Shown: positions 1-11,066, counted from the first letter of the stretch. The stretch is DNA of 64,000 nucleotides from Malaya genurostris (GCF_030247185.1 NC_080572.1:208907435-208971434); one strand, 5' to 3'. The notes: generated by a model from the letters alone, not told the origin. Translations and numbers: made by a program.

Positions 1-887
1 GCAGAAAACCGGAAAGGACCCTGCAAGCCAAGTGCATATGTTGACGGCAAGATTACCAGCCGACGGTAGTGAGCCTCATTCCTGCGGGAGTACACAATGA
101 ACTTAATGGAAATAGTTTCGGTCTATGAATGAAATATTCCTGCCGCAGGTTGTGTGCCCAAGCGCAGCATCTACGGCGTACGCTACGAAGAAAGACGTTG
201 AAGGATGTTGACAGAAATTTTGTAAAGTTGTGTACATACAAATCTGTTGCCGGTAAGTCCTTCAGCTAAAGATATCCGGGTTATATCCGGTGAACACAAG
301 GACTGCATTTTCGACAACGGTGGGAATAAACTGATTACATTTGGAATTTAATTTCTTTCACTTTGAATAAGGGATTAAGTTTGGAATCCCAAGTCGTTTG
401 GCGAGTGTCTAGCCCGTCTATAATTGCGGCTTTTGTACAGCCTTCCTAGTTAAGGGTCGCATAGTTACCTTTCATTTTAGTTTAAACCTGATAATACAAT
501 TCAATACATCATTGATAAGGGATTATTGAAACATAATAATTTATTGCGTATTGACAGGTTTGAAAATTTTTCGAATTTTTGAATGGACCTTATCAAAATA
601 TCTTCCAATGCACTGAAAAATAGTAACAAAACTTATGTGGATCAATAATTAAAATGAAAATCTCCATCAGGGCAAAACGGAATCAAGAAAAGATTCTAAT
701 TTTCTCTGAACAAAAACGATTGGTTTGATAATTTAAAAATTACAAAGAACTTTTGAAGAGTAATTCACACACCGATGAAGATCAACTCGGTACTATCATC
801 GGAAACTTAGGAAAATGTTTTATTGGCCATATCTAAGAGAAGAAAAAAACAAGTAAAGATTTCAATTCAAATCGTGTTTTAATCCAC
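1..887. other. Non-coding stretch, no feature recognised
   Basis: AT-rich DNA with no ORF resembling a protein and no repeat that I could match elsewhere in the window. If the KLF exon at 32906 belongs to a gene with a long last intron, this stretch may be intronic. Confidence 0.4.
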
Positions 888-1010
888 CGTGTACGATTCA
901 TAGTGTCGGTAGGATTGTAGTACTAGCTATGCAATTATTCTGTACGCTAAGAATCGGCTGCGAAAGGCCTAATTCCACAGAAAGGAATGTAATGTTAAGA
1001 CTTCGCTTTG
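888..1010 (+). repeat. SINE-like family B, 5'-truncated copy
   Basis: This stretch aligns by eye with the body of the tRNA-headed repeat at 39195-39400. Shared blocks include a GTAG-TA(C)-AGC(T/C)ATGCAAT segment, the TTCTGTAC-ctaa/ctgtg-GAATCG segment and the AATTCCAC...GGAATGTAAT segment. The Pol III head found in the other copy is missing here, so this copy is truncated at its 5' side. It has no coding capacity. Confidence 0.6.
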
Positions 1011-1421
1011 TAATTCACCGTGGTGAAGTAATGAAATTCACCTTTCCCGTTGACATTGTTGTAATTTTGAAATCTTTTGACTACTTGTTGAGATATTTCT
1101 GTAAACGATAAATAAATAGCAAAATAGCCGGATTGAGTTTGTCTGGTCATCAACCAAAAATATCCTCATATTTGATTTTTTAGAGCAGTGCTGAAAACTT
1201 TTAAATCTAGGTCTAGGTCGGAATCAAGCTCAATAGCAGCTTATGACAATCAGTCCAGAATCCGAATTCGGAATTACTAACATTAGAGGAATTTCAAGTG
1301 AAATAAGTGCTTGATCTAATCATATACTACATTTATTTTGCAGGTCTTGTCAGTTTATGACCAAAACATACCGGATCCCAGCGCCTGTTTCTGGAAGTAC
1401 CGGAAATTGAAGTCAGAAATT

Positions 1422-1584
1422 GGGGGACGGGTATAGCGTGATGGGATAGTCGATGCCTTTCACGCAGCCCGCCTGGGTTCGATTCCCAACCCCGCACATA
1501 GGGTCAGAAAGATTTTCTGGTCCGAAGAGGCGAATGACCTAAGATGTTAAAGCCTCTATAATTGAAACAAAAAAAAAAAAAAAT
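1422..1584 (+). repeat. tRNA-derived SINE family A, copy 1, with target duplication
   Basis: A short retroposon with a Pol III promoter. The A-box-like block TAGCGTGATGGG and the B box GGTTCGATTCC are both visible, followed by a non-tRNA body (GGGTCAGAAAG..., CCGAAGAGG..., AAAGCCTCTATAATTGAA) and an A-tail of 15 or more bases. The element is flanked by the 9-bp direct repeat TCAGAAATT (1413-1421 and 1585-1593), the expected mark of LINE-driven insertion. Two further copies lie at 7269-7430 and 63771-63926 (reverse). The partner LINE cannot be named from the tail. Confidence 0.85.
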
Positions 1585-1593
1585 TCAGAAATT

Positions 1594-2679
1594 CTAAAAT
1601 GGAACTCAGATTTAAAAAAAAATGGCCATCTCTGAGTTCCATTCCAACGTCTTCTGTTCGCAATACTTGTAATTAATATGCATCAACTAACAGGGATAAG
1701 GGTTAGGGAATAAGTTCTCACTGATGAAAAATAACACCATATTTGCGACTTGTTTTAATGCTATCGTTCGAAAAAATAAATTCTATTTCGCGGCTTTCGT
1801 TACATGATTGCATTCACATGTTCCAATCTGTTTTACCCGTTAGATACTGATCATACTTAAAACTAGTTCAAGACGGCGCTATGTCTTCACAAAGCCTAAA
1901 ACACCAATCGTTGAAAGTCAATCGAAGGTTTGATCATCTTCAATATATTGTGTTCAAGATCACAACTGTCACTGCTCTTACCACCAGTGCGGTAAAATTT
2001 TATTTTCAATCGAATAATATAAGATGAAAATGAAATTTATGGCCGCTGACCGTCAGCATATCCCTACTAATTCATTTGACTTTTGCTGCCATTTTCAAGT
2101 GAAGCTCCCGGAATTCATCGTCAGTTGATTAATCGTACCTAGTCATTTGAAGTTTTGCTTGCTCAGTTTCGAGTGCCAAGTAGTGTAGCTCCTCCATTGC
2201 CTTTGCTCTTGGTAGTAAGCAAGTTCGAACGAATAGAATTATAAATGGAGTAAAGTATTATAAATGAAAACTGAAGGAGGAAACAATTAATTTATGTGTA
2301 TTCTGTGATTGATATTTCAGCTATCTGGTTTGTCTTTCATCTATTATCTTGAACCAATTCGAATGTTTACATAAACCTCATTTGAAGGCCGCTCTCACAC
2401 TATTGAAAGAGATATTTCGTTACTTCAAGAGATCAACTGACGGTAATTGAACTGAGCCTCGATTGAAGAGAAACGAGTGATGAACTGAATGCTGCCCGTT
2501 CGGGCCGTCAGCAAACATTGTGTGTGTCAGAGAGTGAAGTTTACTGCATTAGAGAGATCGTCAATGTGTTCCACATTCAGTTTCAATTGAAACTCAAAGT
2601 AGATGGGCGTCAAAGTAGATGGGTAAAATAGACTCGGGATCGATTTGTGTGCTTCTGTTGAATTTGTTTCCGTGGATCA
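1594..2679. other. Non-coding stretch with a short dispersed repeat at 1783-1900
   Basis: No gene is visible. The block at about 1783-1900 (TTTCGCGGCTTTCGTTACAT, CACATGTTCCAATCTGTTTT, TGATCATACTTAAAACTAG) recurs in diverged form at about 3726-3840, just downstream of a tRNA-like sequence, so both may be bodies of one SINE-like family. The rest is AT-rich sequence with nothing I recognise. Confidence 0.5.
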
Positions 2680-3535
2680 GGGTCATTTCGCCGAAAGCCA
2701 TTTCGCCGAAAGCCGTTTCGCCGAAAGTCATTTCGCCGAAAGGGTTATTTCGCCGAATGACATTTCGCCGAATGGGTCACTTCGCCGAATGCCATTTCGC
2801 CGAAAGGGTCATTTCGCCGAAAGGGTCATTTCGCCGAATTCTGAAATCGTCTTGAAATCGTAATTAGAATTGATTTAAATTAAAGACAAACGAAAAATGA
2901 TAGCGTTAACGCCCGTTTTGTTAACCTACCATTGTACTTCTTGAATAATGATTGATTGTTGTACTCTTGAATAAAGATTGATTCATGAACCTCAGAAAGC
3001 AGTTCCCAAGAAAACTTGTTGACTATTAGCTAGTAAGTATCTACCAGTTTTTATTTACCAGACAAATGTAGGTGGTATTTTCCGTTTATTAAGTGAAAAT
3101 GGAAAAATACTAATGCGGCTACGCCACATCGTTTTGGTTCATGTGCTGTCCGACCTCGCTACCGCTCGTTCGGACCTAACTAAAGCAAAGAAACCTAGCT
3201 TTGAGTAGACCGGGCAAACGAGGCGGTTACAGGTTTGTATGCAAGAGGCCGCTGCTTCCGACGGCGGGTCGGCGGCCGACTCAGCTGGCGTCGGCTCGGC
3301 GGCTTTGTGCCGCCGAGCCGTCTTGGCTTCGGTTATGTGGCTGCGCCACATCAGTTATACAGGAGACATAACATGCAGGAGATATGACCCTTACGGCGAA
3401 ATTACCCTTTCGGCAAAATGACCCTTTCGGCGAGATGACCCTTTCGGCGAAATGACCTATTCGGCGAAACGACTTTCGGCGAAATGGCATTCGGCGAAAC
3501 GACTTTCGGCGAAATGGCTTTCGGCGATATGACCC
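2680..3535. mobile_element. Element with terminal inverted TTTCGCCGAAA minisatellite arrays
   Basis: The left end (2680-2840) is a run of about ten units of 15-17 bp with core TTTCGCCGAA, and the right end (about 3388-3535) is the same run in reverse complement. Both outer edges start with GGGTCAT(T/A)TCGCCGAAAG, so the arrays act as long terminal inverted repeats. The core between them is GC-richer than the surroundings and contains a perfect 11-bp stem with a 7-base loop (3292-3302 with 3310-3320) and a smaller TGTGGC/GCCACA stem. No transposase is present. Translations of the arrays give low-complexity peptides (FAESHFAE, RRKSFRR) that are frame artefacts. A non-autonomous DNA transposon is the likeliest identity; its superfamily is unknown. 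Confidence 0.7.
3292..3320. other. Perfect 11-bp GC stem with 7-base loop
   Basis: CGGCTCGGCGG pairs exactly with CCGCCGAGCCG around the loop CTTTGTG. It lies near the right array of the element at 2680-3535. It could be a structural or transposition signal of that element. It is not followed by CTRR, so the usual Helitron 3' end is not shown. Confidence 0.7.
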
Positions 3536-3645
3536 GCTCCCGTTTCCGTAAATATAGGACTGTAAAGTGAATGCCGTGGTGACCAAGTACAGCGAAGCAT
3601 GCTCGGTTTTCGTCTAGTAGACTTTCTCTTCATGTGTTTTCATAT

Positions 3646-3717
3646 GCAGGGTAGTTCAATTGGTAAGACTATTTCTTCGGTTAGCAGTTAGCTACGAGTT
3701 CAAGTCCCGTCTTTGCG
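3646..3717 (+). repeat. tRNA-like sequence, probably a SINE head or tRNA pseudogene
   Basis: This 72-base segment has tRNA proportions: an A-box-like TAGTTCAATTGGT, a B-box-like GAGTTCAAGTCCC, a T arm with a 7-base loop TTCAAGT and a partly paired acceptor (GCAGGGT against TCTTTGC). The anticodon arm does not fold cleanly, so no anticodon is assigned. The sequence just downstream (3726-3840) is repeated at 1783-1900, which favours a SINE-like retroposon over a functional tRNA gene. Confidence 0.45.
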
Positions 3718-3842
3718 GTAACATTTTCGCGGTTTTCGTTACATAATTGCTTTCACATGTCAATTTTCCAATCTATCTTCCCCGTTGATCATAGTTAAAA
3801 TTAGCTCAAGACAACTCTACGTCTTATCAAAGACTAAACCCA

Positions 3843-4262
3843 AAGTAACAAAAAAAACGAAAAGGAAAACATTAGGGTTGGGTATTTTATATGTAGAAAA
3901 TGTGTGCAAAATTTTAAAATAATTGGTGTAGTGTAGTAGTTTTTAAATGATAGACACGTACCTTTAAAACGTGCATTCAAGAAAAACGCGTTTCAAGTTT
4001 ATTGTCTATAAAAAAATCAATTCTTTGTATTTGTTATAATAAAACATTTCAAGATGTTTTGTCCAATTCCATAATCAATCGAAGCTGAATTCTTAGGTCT
4101 GTGTGCCGAGCTCATGCTTTTCGAGGTATGAGATAAACTCCCATAACTTGCAGAATTTTGTTCTTACAGGATTAAAAAATTTACAAAATATTTACAAATA
4201 ATTGAAATATAAGAAAAAAAAAATAAATGATTTTTAAAAGTGTTAGACCCTAGCCCTAAGTT
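3843..4262 (+). repeat. Dispersed repeat, pair of 53103-53580
   Basis: The block shares an ordered series of segments with 53103-53580 in the same orientation: AAAGTAACAAAAAAA, TTGTCTATAAAA, AAACATTTCAA(G/A)ATGTTTTGTC, GTGTGCCGAG, TATGAGATAA, CCCATAACTTGC and AAGTGTTAGACCCTA. It has no ORF. At the second locus the block lies inside a larger element with long inverted arms, so this may be a solo fragment of that element. The DNA from 4263 to 4720 shows nothing recognisable. Confidence 0.65.
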
Positions 4263-5936
4263 AATCACCGGAAATTTGGTGCCTCCACCCTTGGTTTAGA
4301 GAGCAAACCAAAAAAAGACTGCACTTCTTCTCCGAAAGGGATCGATTGAGTGAGCAAAACAAAACAGGTTCCAAGAATTGGTTTGCCGCCCCCCTAAAAA
4401 CGTTTCTTCCGAGGCGGATGTACCTGAAGCCCCCCACCCATGGTCCCCTTAATCATGTCACTGCAACTTAAAATATTTTCACAAAATTAGTTTATGATTA
4501 AAGGTTAATGTTCACATACAAGAATCCTAAATTTTATGGGGATTCGAATTCCGGTTGCAAAGTTACACGACGACAAGTGTTCGATATTTCAAACCTTCGT
4601 TCAAAACATGATCCAAAAATCGTAAAAAAATCTGATAAATTTGTATAACACACACAGCTGATTCACAAACTATTTCTTTTGTTTCTCTTCTAGAATTGAA
4701 GAAGAAAGCAATACTACAGTTAATGTTGGGAAAAAATCATAATTTCGAAAATCGTGACTGAAATTTTTCACAAGTGATTTTTAGACACAAAATCATCGAT
4801 CACAAAACTCACTGCAGAAAAATTTAGTGCTGATTTTTTTTATTTCTCAATGAAACTAATTTTTTTGATTTCTCACTGAAACTAATTTCACATGGCAAAA
4901 AATCAGTTGTTTAAAGTTCACTAGCGAACATTCTGCTCGATGATATTCAAGAAAAAAGTTTGTACATTGAATATATCTGATATGATTCTCGAGCAGAAGA
5001 TTTATGGGAAATACATTTTCATAGCCGTTATATCTTAACCCTTCGCAGAATACATGATGAATAAATTCGCTAATGAACAAAAACTGAACCTTTCTGAATA
5101 TGTTCAGTGTGCGTAGGGTGGTTTATAAGTGAATCAATAGTGGTGATGAATTTGAAATTTATTTGGCACTACCGTGGCGCTGGAGTAATTTCATTACTAA
5201 AAGCAGTAAGTGCTGCGATTATTAATAGTTGTGATGAAAATAAATGTTATGCAATTGATTAAAAAATATTAGCCAATTTAACGAACGCAGAAGTAACAGG
5301 AGCGCAGACTACCACTACGCCAGTTCAAACGCGCCATTCAAACACTGCGCCTACTGTGTGTTCAAGACAAGCTGACAATGCTGTGCTTATGTTACTTCCA
5401 AGAATCGAATTCATGCTAAATAACGTTTTACCTTTTTTTATATATATATAAAAAATAGGTATAGAATTCGCTCAAACTTTCGAAAAATTTTCCGAGGCCC
5501 GGAGGGCCGAATGTCATATACCAATCGATTCAGCTCGACGAACTGAGCAAATGGCTGTGTGTGTGTGTCTGTATGTGTGTTGTCAACTAAGAGGTTGAGA
5601 TCTCAGAGATGGCTGGACCGATTTTGATCAAACTAGTCACAAATGAAAGATCTCCCCGTCACCCAGAACGCTATTGAATGGTTTTGAGATCGGATGTTTA
5701 CTTTTTGAGTTATACGAAGTTTTATGTCAAAATGTTCAGTTTTTTGACAGTATCTGTCACAATTGACCTTGAAAACAGAATATGTTTTCAGACTTAGATT
5801 CCGCACGGTAATAGCTATCCAACAAGCCATAGATTGTTAAAATCCGTCCATTTTTAACGGAGATATCGATTTTTTTGTGTAAGCGACTTTTCCCCCATAT
5901 TCCAGCAGTAGAAGTTCTGAGCGCTGTATGGCAAAG

Positions 5937-6560
5937 CCATTTGAATCAGTTCGTCGAGATCAGCAAATGCGTATGTGACAAATAATTTCACTCAATTTTT
6001 TACCTTATTTTCGAAGATGACTCAACCGTTTTCTACAAACTCAGATTCATATGAAAATTCGTATGCTCCTAAACAAGGTTCCTGAATTATGTTTGGATCC
6101 GACTTCTGGTTCCGGAACTACAGGATGATATGTGAAACGAAATTAAAATTGTGTAACTTATTTTCCTCGTAGATGGCTGAACCGATCTAAGATTCAAATG
6201 ATATCTAAGAATCATCTAAGATTTGCTGATTTGAATAGTCGACAACCAAATAAACTTATTTCAGTTTTAGTGGTATTCAGTTTTCGATTCGGAAGGCACC
6301 CAACAATTTAACTCGTACTACGATTTCTCCAAGATGTCTATACTGATTTTTAAACATATTGAAACAAATGTAAACTAATCAGGTGAATTTGACTGACTTC
6401 GGCTACACCGATTTTCGAATTCCGGCTCCAGTATCGAATCGTTTCTCAAAGCTCAATCGTTTTCTCAAATAAAGCCAAATCGAATTTCAGAAAAAAATTC
6501 TAATTAAAATAAACTTATAGTCCCACACAAAATTAATTAATTTTATTCAATGCTGACTTC
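5937..6560 (-). repeat. Dispersed repeat, inverted copy of 62940-63483
   Basis: This block reads as the reverse complement of 62940-63483. Shared segments in opposite order include CAGTTCGTCGAGATCAGCAA, the paired GTCGACAACCAAATAAAC / GTTTATTTGGTTATCGAC, and the GGATCCGACTTCTGGTTCCG type block. It has no coding potential. Upstream (about 5480-5935) lies a related non-coding repeat with a TG-rich microsatellite (5555-5580). The family is unnamed. Confidence 0.6.
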
Positions 6561-7086
6561 CGATTCTGGAATTACAGGAGGATGAATTTTTAAAATTCAA
6601 ACCGATATAGAAGATGATAATCCCGAAAAGCTTGAAAGTTGGACTCAAAACTATTGCAATTTATTCGTCATATGGCCATACGAATCGGTTTGGTTTATGC
6701 TGGTTCCTGAATACCGGCTCTGGAAGTACCTTAAATTACCGTAAATTCTAAAGTGGAACTCACTTCGACATATCATGAAAAGTTCAATCGATTGTAACCT
6801 TTTGAGATAGAGTAATGAGTGATTAAAATGTCAAATTGCAGCTTAAAACGACGGTCATTAAAATAATGTCATAAAAACCGAAGAATATTCATGAAAAAAA
6901 CACATGCGGATTGATAAAAAAAAGGTATCCTCTGGATACTGATAGGTGGATTAAGCACGTTTTTTCAGGTGAAATTAAAATAGTGCATGAGTGCAAATTA
7001 ACCAGCTGGAATTAAAATAGCCTTTCGTCTCTATAATCACTATTCGGAATGTGAAAAAAAATATTATTGTTATTGTGCACCCGACG

Positions 7087-8131
7087 TTTTTTTTTTGTTT
7101 AGTTTTGGGGAGCAGGGAAAAACCCGATGAAAATGGAATTTGGCAATCTCTTCTCTCTCTCCAGTAGGCATAAAACCTCCTCATCTTTTGTATCAACAAA
7201 ATAAAATTATCCAACAGACACAATAAGGCTTAACACTAACAATAAAGACTAACGAATAAAACTAAACTGGGGGACGGGTATAGCGTGATGGGTAAGTCGA
7301 TGTCTTTCACGCAGCCCGCCTGGGTTCGATTCCCAACCCCGCACATAGGGTCAGAAAGTTTTTCTGGCCCGAAGAGGTGAATGACATTAATGTTAAAGCC
7401 TCTATAATTGAATGACAATAATAAATAATACAAACGGTTACATACAAATACTGATCCAAAGTTAATCTGATAAGTGAGTATAAAACAATCATTTAATCAT
7501 ATTTCGAGCTGGATGAAAGTCGAAAACATTAGAGCAGCTATTAAATGTTCTACACATACTGAAAAATTTTTCATTGTAACCATAATTTGTTCTTGCAATG
7601 GGCAAACTCAAAAAACGATGACAGCGTAGATTACGTCGATGAATGTCCAGATTAATGAAAAACGGCTTTGGAGACGTTTCTACGAACAGATAGCAGATAG
7701 CAGTCAATAAGCTTACAACGATCTTCGTAACTATAGGAAGATTAGTGGGTAAGCTGCGCAGAGCGAATCTAACAATTTTATGCTGGATAGCTTCGATGCG
7801 TGGAATGTCGATTTGATAGTGAGGTGCCCAGACAACAGCTGCATATTCTAGCGTCGAACGGACTAGAGCACAATACAATGCCTTAAGAAAGCGTACATTA
7901 GTAAAGCTCTTGGTAACGCGAACGACAAAATCCTTGGAGGCCTTTGAAATCACATAATCGATGTGACTTTTGAAGTCCAGCTTAGAATCAAGAATGATAC
8001 CCAAATCTTTGGCAAAAGATTCACGTTGCAGTATATTGTGCGAGATGCTATAGTCGTAGGTAATCAGTGAGCGTTTACGAGTAAACGACAAAACGGAACA
8101 CCTCGAGGCATTCAAAATTCGAAAATATTGC
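7087..8131 (-). pseudogene. 5'-truncated Jockey/CR1-like LINE, reverse-transcriptase C-terminus and 3' UTR
   Basis: An open frame (8115 to 7489, about 208 residues) encodes the C-terminal part of a non-LTR reverse transcriptase: DLGIILDSKLDFKSHIDYVI, ALYCALVRSTLEYAAVVWAP, then an RTNYGYNEKF...FDFHPARN tail. It matches the split LINE at 22921-25537 in the same order, and both share the 3' end AAAAGATGAGGAGGTTTTATGCC... and CCCTGCTCCCCAAA. The copy starts inside the RT just after the FADD region, a typical 5' truncation. A poly-T run at 7087-7096 is its A-tail. A SINE interrupts the 3' UTR. It is not functional. Confidence 0.85.
7269..7430 (+). repeat. tRNA-derived SINE family A, copy 2
   Basis: Nearly identical to the SINE at 1422-1584 across the A-box-like block, the B box GGTTCGATTCC and the AAAGCCTCTATAATTGAA end. 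It ends in ATGACAATAATAAATAATA rather than a pure A-tail. It sits in the 3' UTR of the reverse LINE remnant, so it inserted after that LINE. No clean target duplication was found. Confidence 0.8.
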
Positions 8132-8474
8132 AGTTATTATTTCTCAGTTGTGATTCAGTTGCGAATTTATTCAACAGATATTTTTTATTGATGTAAATAT
8201 AATAATTAAATGTATCACGAATCACTTCGGTGTCGAACTAAAGCATAGTGGAAACTTCTGTGGGTAAAAAATCGTCATCAAGTTTCGCTGACACAAAAAA
8301 TCACTTGTGAACTTCAAGACTCAGGTTGTGGATGTTTGTTTCATAAATGAAAATATCGGAAGTGATTTCTTCAGCCTCCAAGTTTTATAAGAAAATCTCT
8401 TGAACTGATTTTTTTCACAAGTGATAGTGGAACGAACTTTTTCTGATCACGATTTTCCCAACACTGACTACAGT

Positions 8475-8860
8475 ATTATAAGTGAAAGTATGAGTATCAT
8501 GAGAAAGGCTTTATTACACCGCTAGCGGTTTTAAAAACAGGCTTTTAACTCGATGCCGCTAGGCTTCTGTTCTGTTCTGTTAGGTCACTCTTTTCGACGA
8601 TGCTTCTTATGCTTCGATTCCATTTCCAATAATGAGGAACAAGAACAAAAGTCAAAATCAAACGATGAAAAATCCTTCTTAATCCACCTAGTAGTGCGAT
8701 GATGCCTTTTTGCCATTCAAAGTCTCATTAAAACATTTGTAAGATTCTATCTTCGGTCATTAGTATTGTGAGCTTATCAAATAACGTAATAGTAACTTTC
8801 AAATCTACGTCTTTTGAAATCGATTCTTTTATCACTGGGATTTGTCGGTTACGTCACATA
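8475..8860 (+). repeat. Left part of a dispersed non-coding repeat, interrupted by mariner
   Basis: The sequence AATCCACCTAGTAGTGCGAT-GATGCC at about 8680 has a counterpart at about 49780 (AATCCACCTAATGGTGTAAT). The end TTTGTCGGTTACGTCAC leads into the TA where the mariner inserted (8859-8860). The repeat resumes after the mariner at 19197. A second interrupted copy of the same family is at 58560-58806 plus 62296-62565. Confidence 0.6.
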
Positions 8861-9022
8861 ACGTATGGATCAATAAGTCCCGAGACTAAAGTAGAGATGG
8901 CGCTCGTAGTAAACCAGTAACCACGTCTTTCTAGAGTACTAACCTTTGCTTGAAACGGGTCAAAATTTTAAGTCGATCCGACCAGAAACAGCTGAGTTAT
9001 CGAGGTTGGAGTAAAGTCGTTT

Positions 9023-9393
9023 TGTAGTTTGTTTAAAAAATGGAAAAAACCGAGTTTCGTGTTTCGATAAAACATTGTTTTTATGGGTAAAAACAACGTG
9101 CAAGCGAAACAATGGATTGAAAAATGTTATCCGGACTCTTGTCCATCAAAAGCAACGATTTGTTGGTGGTTCGCCGAGTTTAAACGTGGTCGTACCGACA
9201 CAAATGACGCGGAACGCTCGGGTAGACCTGTGGAAGCCGTTACACCGGAAAATGTGAGTGAATTGACAAAAACTATAATGAAAGATCGTAAAGTGAAGCT
9301 CCGTGAGATTGCTGAGATGACACAGATATCATATGGAAGTGTATTTATTATCCTTCATGAAAAATTGAGCATGAAAAAGGTTTTTTCTAAGTG
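9023..9393 (+). pseudogene. mariner transposase, N-terminal segment
   Basis: This is the DNA-binding part of a Tc1/mariner-family transposase, with the paired helix-turn-helix region (AKQWIEKCYPDSCPSKATIC, FKRGRTDTNDAERSGRPVEA) and the linker ITQISYGSV-like block. One frame change is needed near residue 20 to join the first ATG to the long frame. The segment breaks at the start of the conserved WVPRLL motif because the TIR element 9394-10556 inserted there. The protein is very close to the copy at 50973-51425 (reverse). Confidence 0.85.
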
Positions 9394-10556
9394 CACGGAA
9401 CCACCCGCGATCCCATTTCAACCAGAATATTAGTTGATTTTCTGAATTCTATTGGTTAAATTTTGGTACAACTAATCGATTGTTGTTTTAACTAAACTGT
9501 CATTTTTGGTTTTCGATAAGCAGAAACGATGGTTGAAACAACTAATTCAAGTGTTTGAAAAAAAAATGCTGTCAATTAGTGAAGACACATACCATTCAAT
9601 TTCAACAAATATTTTAGTTGACATAACTGGTGTTGTTATTGAAACAAAATTCTGTTAGTTGAACAAAAAAAAATCGGTTTTATTTATTTGAGATCAGTAA
9701 AGATCTAAATTCTAAAAAAATACTTCTGATTCGATCGGAAATGATTGATGTAGAAAAACGTTTTTAATCAGCAAAAGTGCCCGGAGGGGCGAGTAAATTA
9801 GCGAAATTTTAAATTTACCTAAAATGATGCCTTCAAACGGTTGAACTAAAGTTATGCACTGATAATTTTAGTCAATTTATATGAGCTTGGGTGCATCAAC
9901 CGCTGGGAATTGGAATTTTGCGACGGCAATTCAAACGCGCCATTCAATCGCAGCGCGTTCTGTGCGTTTGAAACTCTTCGCTCCTGTTACTTTTATAAAC
10001 TAAATTCATGTCAAAAAGCGTTTTATTGCTACTGCATGAACATCATCATCGGTATCAAACAGCTGGAAGTAAAACAGTCTGCTGGAAGTAAATAATGATC
10101 GAATTTGAAGCATAAAATTTTTGCACATACCTGAAAGATTACGAGATGATCAGTCATTAACACTTTCTAATTTGTCACCAAATATTTTTCATGTCAAACA
10201 AGGTTTACTTTATCACAACACCGCTGTTAGATAAACACTTGTTATCATAAAATTCTCAAATCGAATGAACACAATTTCACCAAACGCTTTAACCATCGAT
10301 GTTGTTTTCATTGACATTTTGAAGCGACGCGAACAGATTTCAACTAAAAAAGTTGTTGATTTTGCATTGCGATTATTGTTTTGCTTTCAACTGTCTCCGG
10401 CATTTGACAGCATTCAAAACAACATATTTTTCAACTACTTGAATATATGCAAATCAAAAACCATTTTGGTTGAATCAAAAAGAAATTAGTTAAATCAACT
10501 ATCGCAAAAATCAAAAACTGCGATATCGCAATTTTATGATCGAAGGGTTCTCCGTG
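9394..10556. mobile_element. 1.16-kb non-autonomous TIR element inserted in mariner
   Basis: The boundaries follow from comparing the interrupted mariner with the copy at 50710-51627. The ends are imperfect terminal inverted repeats: CACGGAACCACCCGCGATC on the left and, read inward, CACGGAGAACCCTTCGATC on the right. The mariner bases TG are present on both sides, implying a 2-bp (or similarly short) target duplication. Both subterminal regions are crowded with TAGTTG/CAACTA motifs, which may bind a transposase. Two open frames inside (9910-10095 and 10265-10489) do not resemble any protein. The CAC start suggests a CACTA- or Transib-like group, but this is not shown. Confidence 0.7.
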
Positions 10557-11066
10557 TGGGTGCCGCGATTGCTTTCGATGGAACAAAAACAGCAACGAGT
10601 CGATGATTCAGAAAGCAGTTTATCGCTATTTACTCGCAACAATGAAGATTTCATGCGTCGTTACGTGACCATGGACGAAACACTACACTCCAGTGTCGAA
10701 GCGGCAGTCATCTGAGTGGCGCACAGCTGACGAAAGCCGACCGAAGCGTCCGAAAACGCAGCAGTCAGCTGGCAAAGTCATGGCGTCAGTTTTTTGGGAT
10801 ACGCATGGCGTGATTTTCATTAACTACCTCGAAAAAGGTAAATCGATCAACAGTAGTTATTATATTGACTTACTGGTGCGTTTGAAGGAGGAAATCGCAA
10901 AAAAACGACCGCACATGCAGAGAAAAAAATCCTTTTTCATCAAGACAATGCACCCTGCCACAAGTCGATGAAAACAATGGCGAAATTGAACGAATTGGGC
11001 TTTGATCTGCTTCCCCACACCCCATACTCGCCAGATTTAGCCCCCAGTGACTACTGGCTCTTTGCT
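10557..11066 (+). pseudogene. mariner transposase, catalytic core segment
   Basis: The segment resumes at WVPRLL-type sequence and continues through RRYVTMDET (first catalytic Asp), a WRTADESRPKRPKTQQSAGK stretch, SVFWDTHGVIFINYLEKGKS, a frameshifted HQDNAPCHKS region (second Asp) and PDLAPSDYWLF (third Asp in DD34D spacing). A damaged stretch after MDET brings a frame change and a stop at the AVI-TGA position, and another frame change occurs before the second Asp. It ends at CTCTTTGCT where the LINE 11067-16396 inserted. Confidence 0.85.

Larger units (their letters stand above)
4721..8466. mobile_element. hAT-like non-autonomous element, 3.7 kb, with nested insertions
   Basis: The right end reads TTTTCCCAACACTG, so the terminus is CAGTGTTGGGAAAA; the left end is a slightly decayed version (TAATGTTGGGAAAA). 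The two ends are bordered by the same 8 bp, ACTACAGT (4713-4720 and 8467-8474). A CAG-type terminus with an 8-bp duplication is the hAT signature. Subterminal DNA repeats TCACAAGTGATTTTT-like motifs in both orientations. The inside has no hAT transposase; it carries the repeat at 5937-6560, a reverse LINE remnant (7087-8131) and a SINE (7269-7430). The superfamily call is an inference from ends and duplication only. Confidence 0.65.

Noticed and set aside
2619..2863. Repeat-peptide ORFs (FAESHFAE, ISPKAISPK) and the reverse one at 3281-3586
   Set aside because: The frames are translations of the TTTCGCCGAAA array; several frames are open at once.
3646..3717. Functional tRNA gene
   Set aside because: The anticodon arm does not pair, the acceptor has several weak or missing pairs, and there is no clear T-run terminator just downstream.
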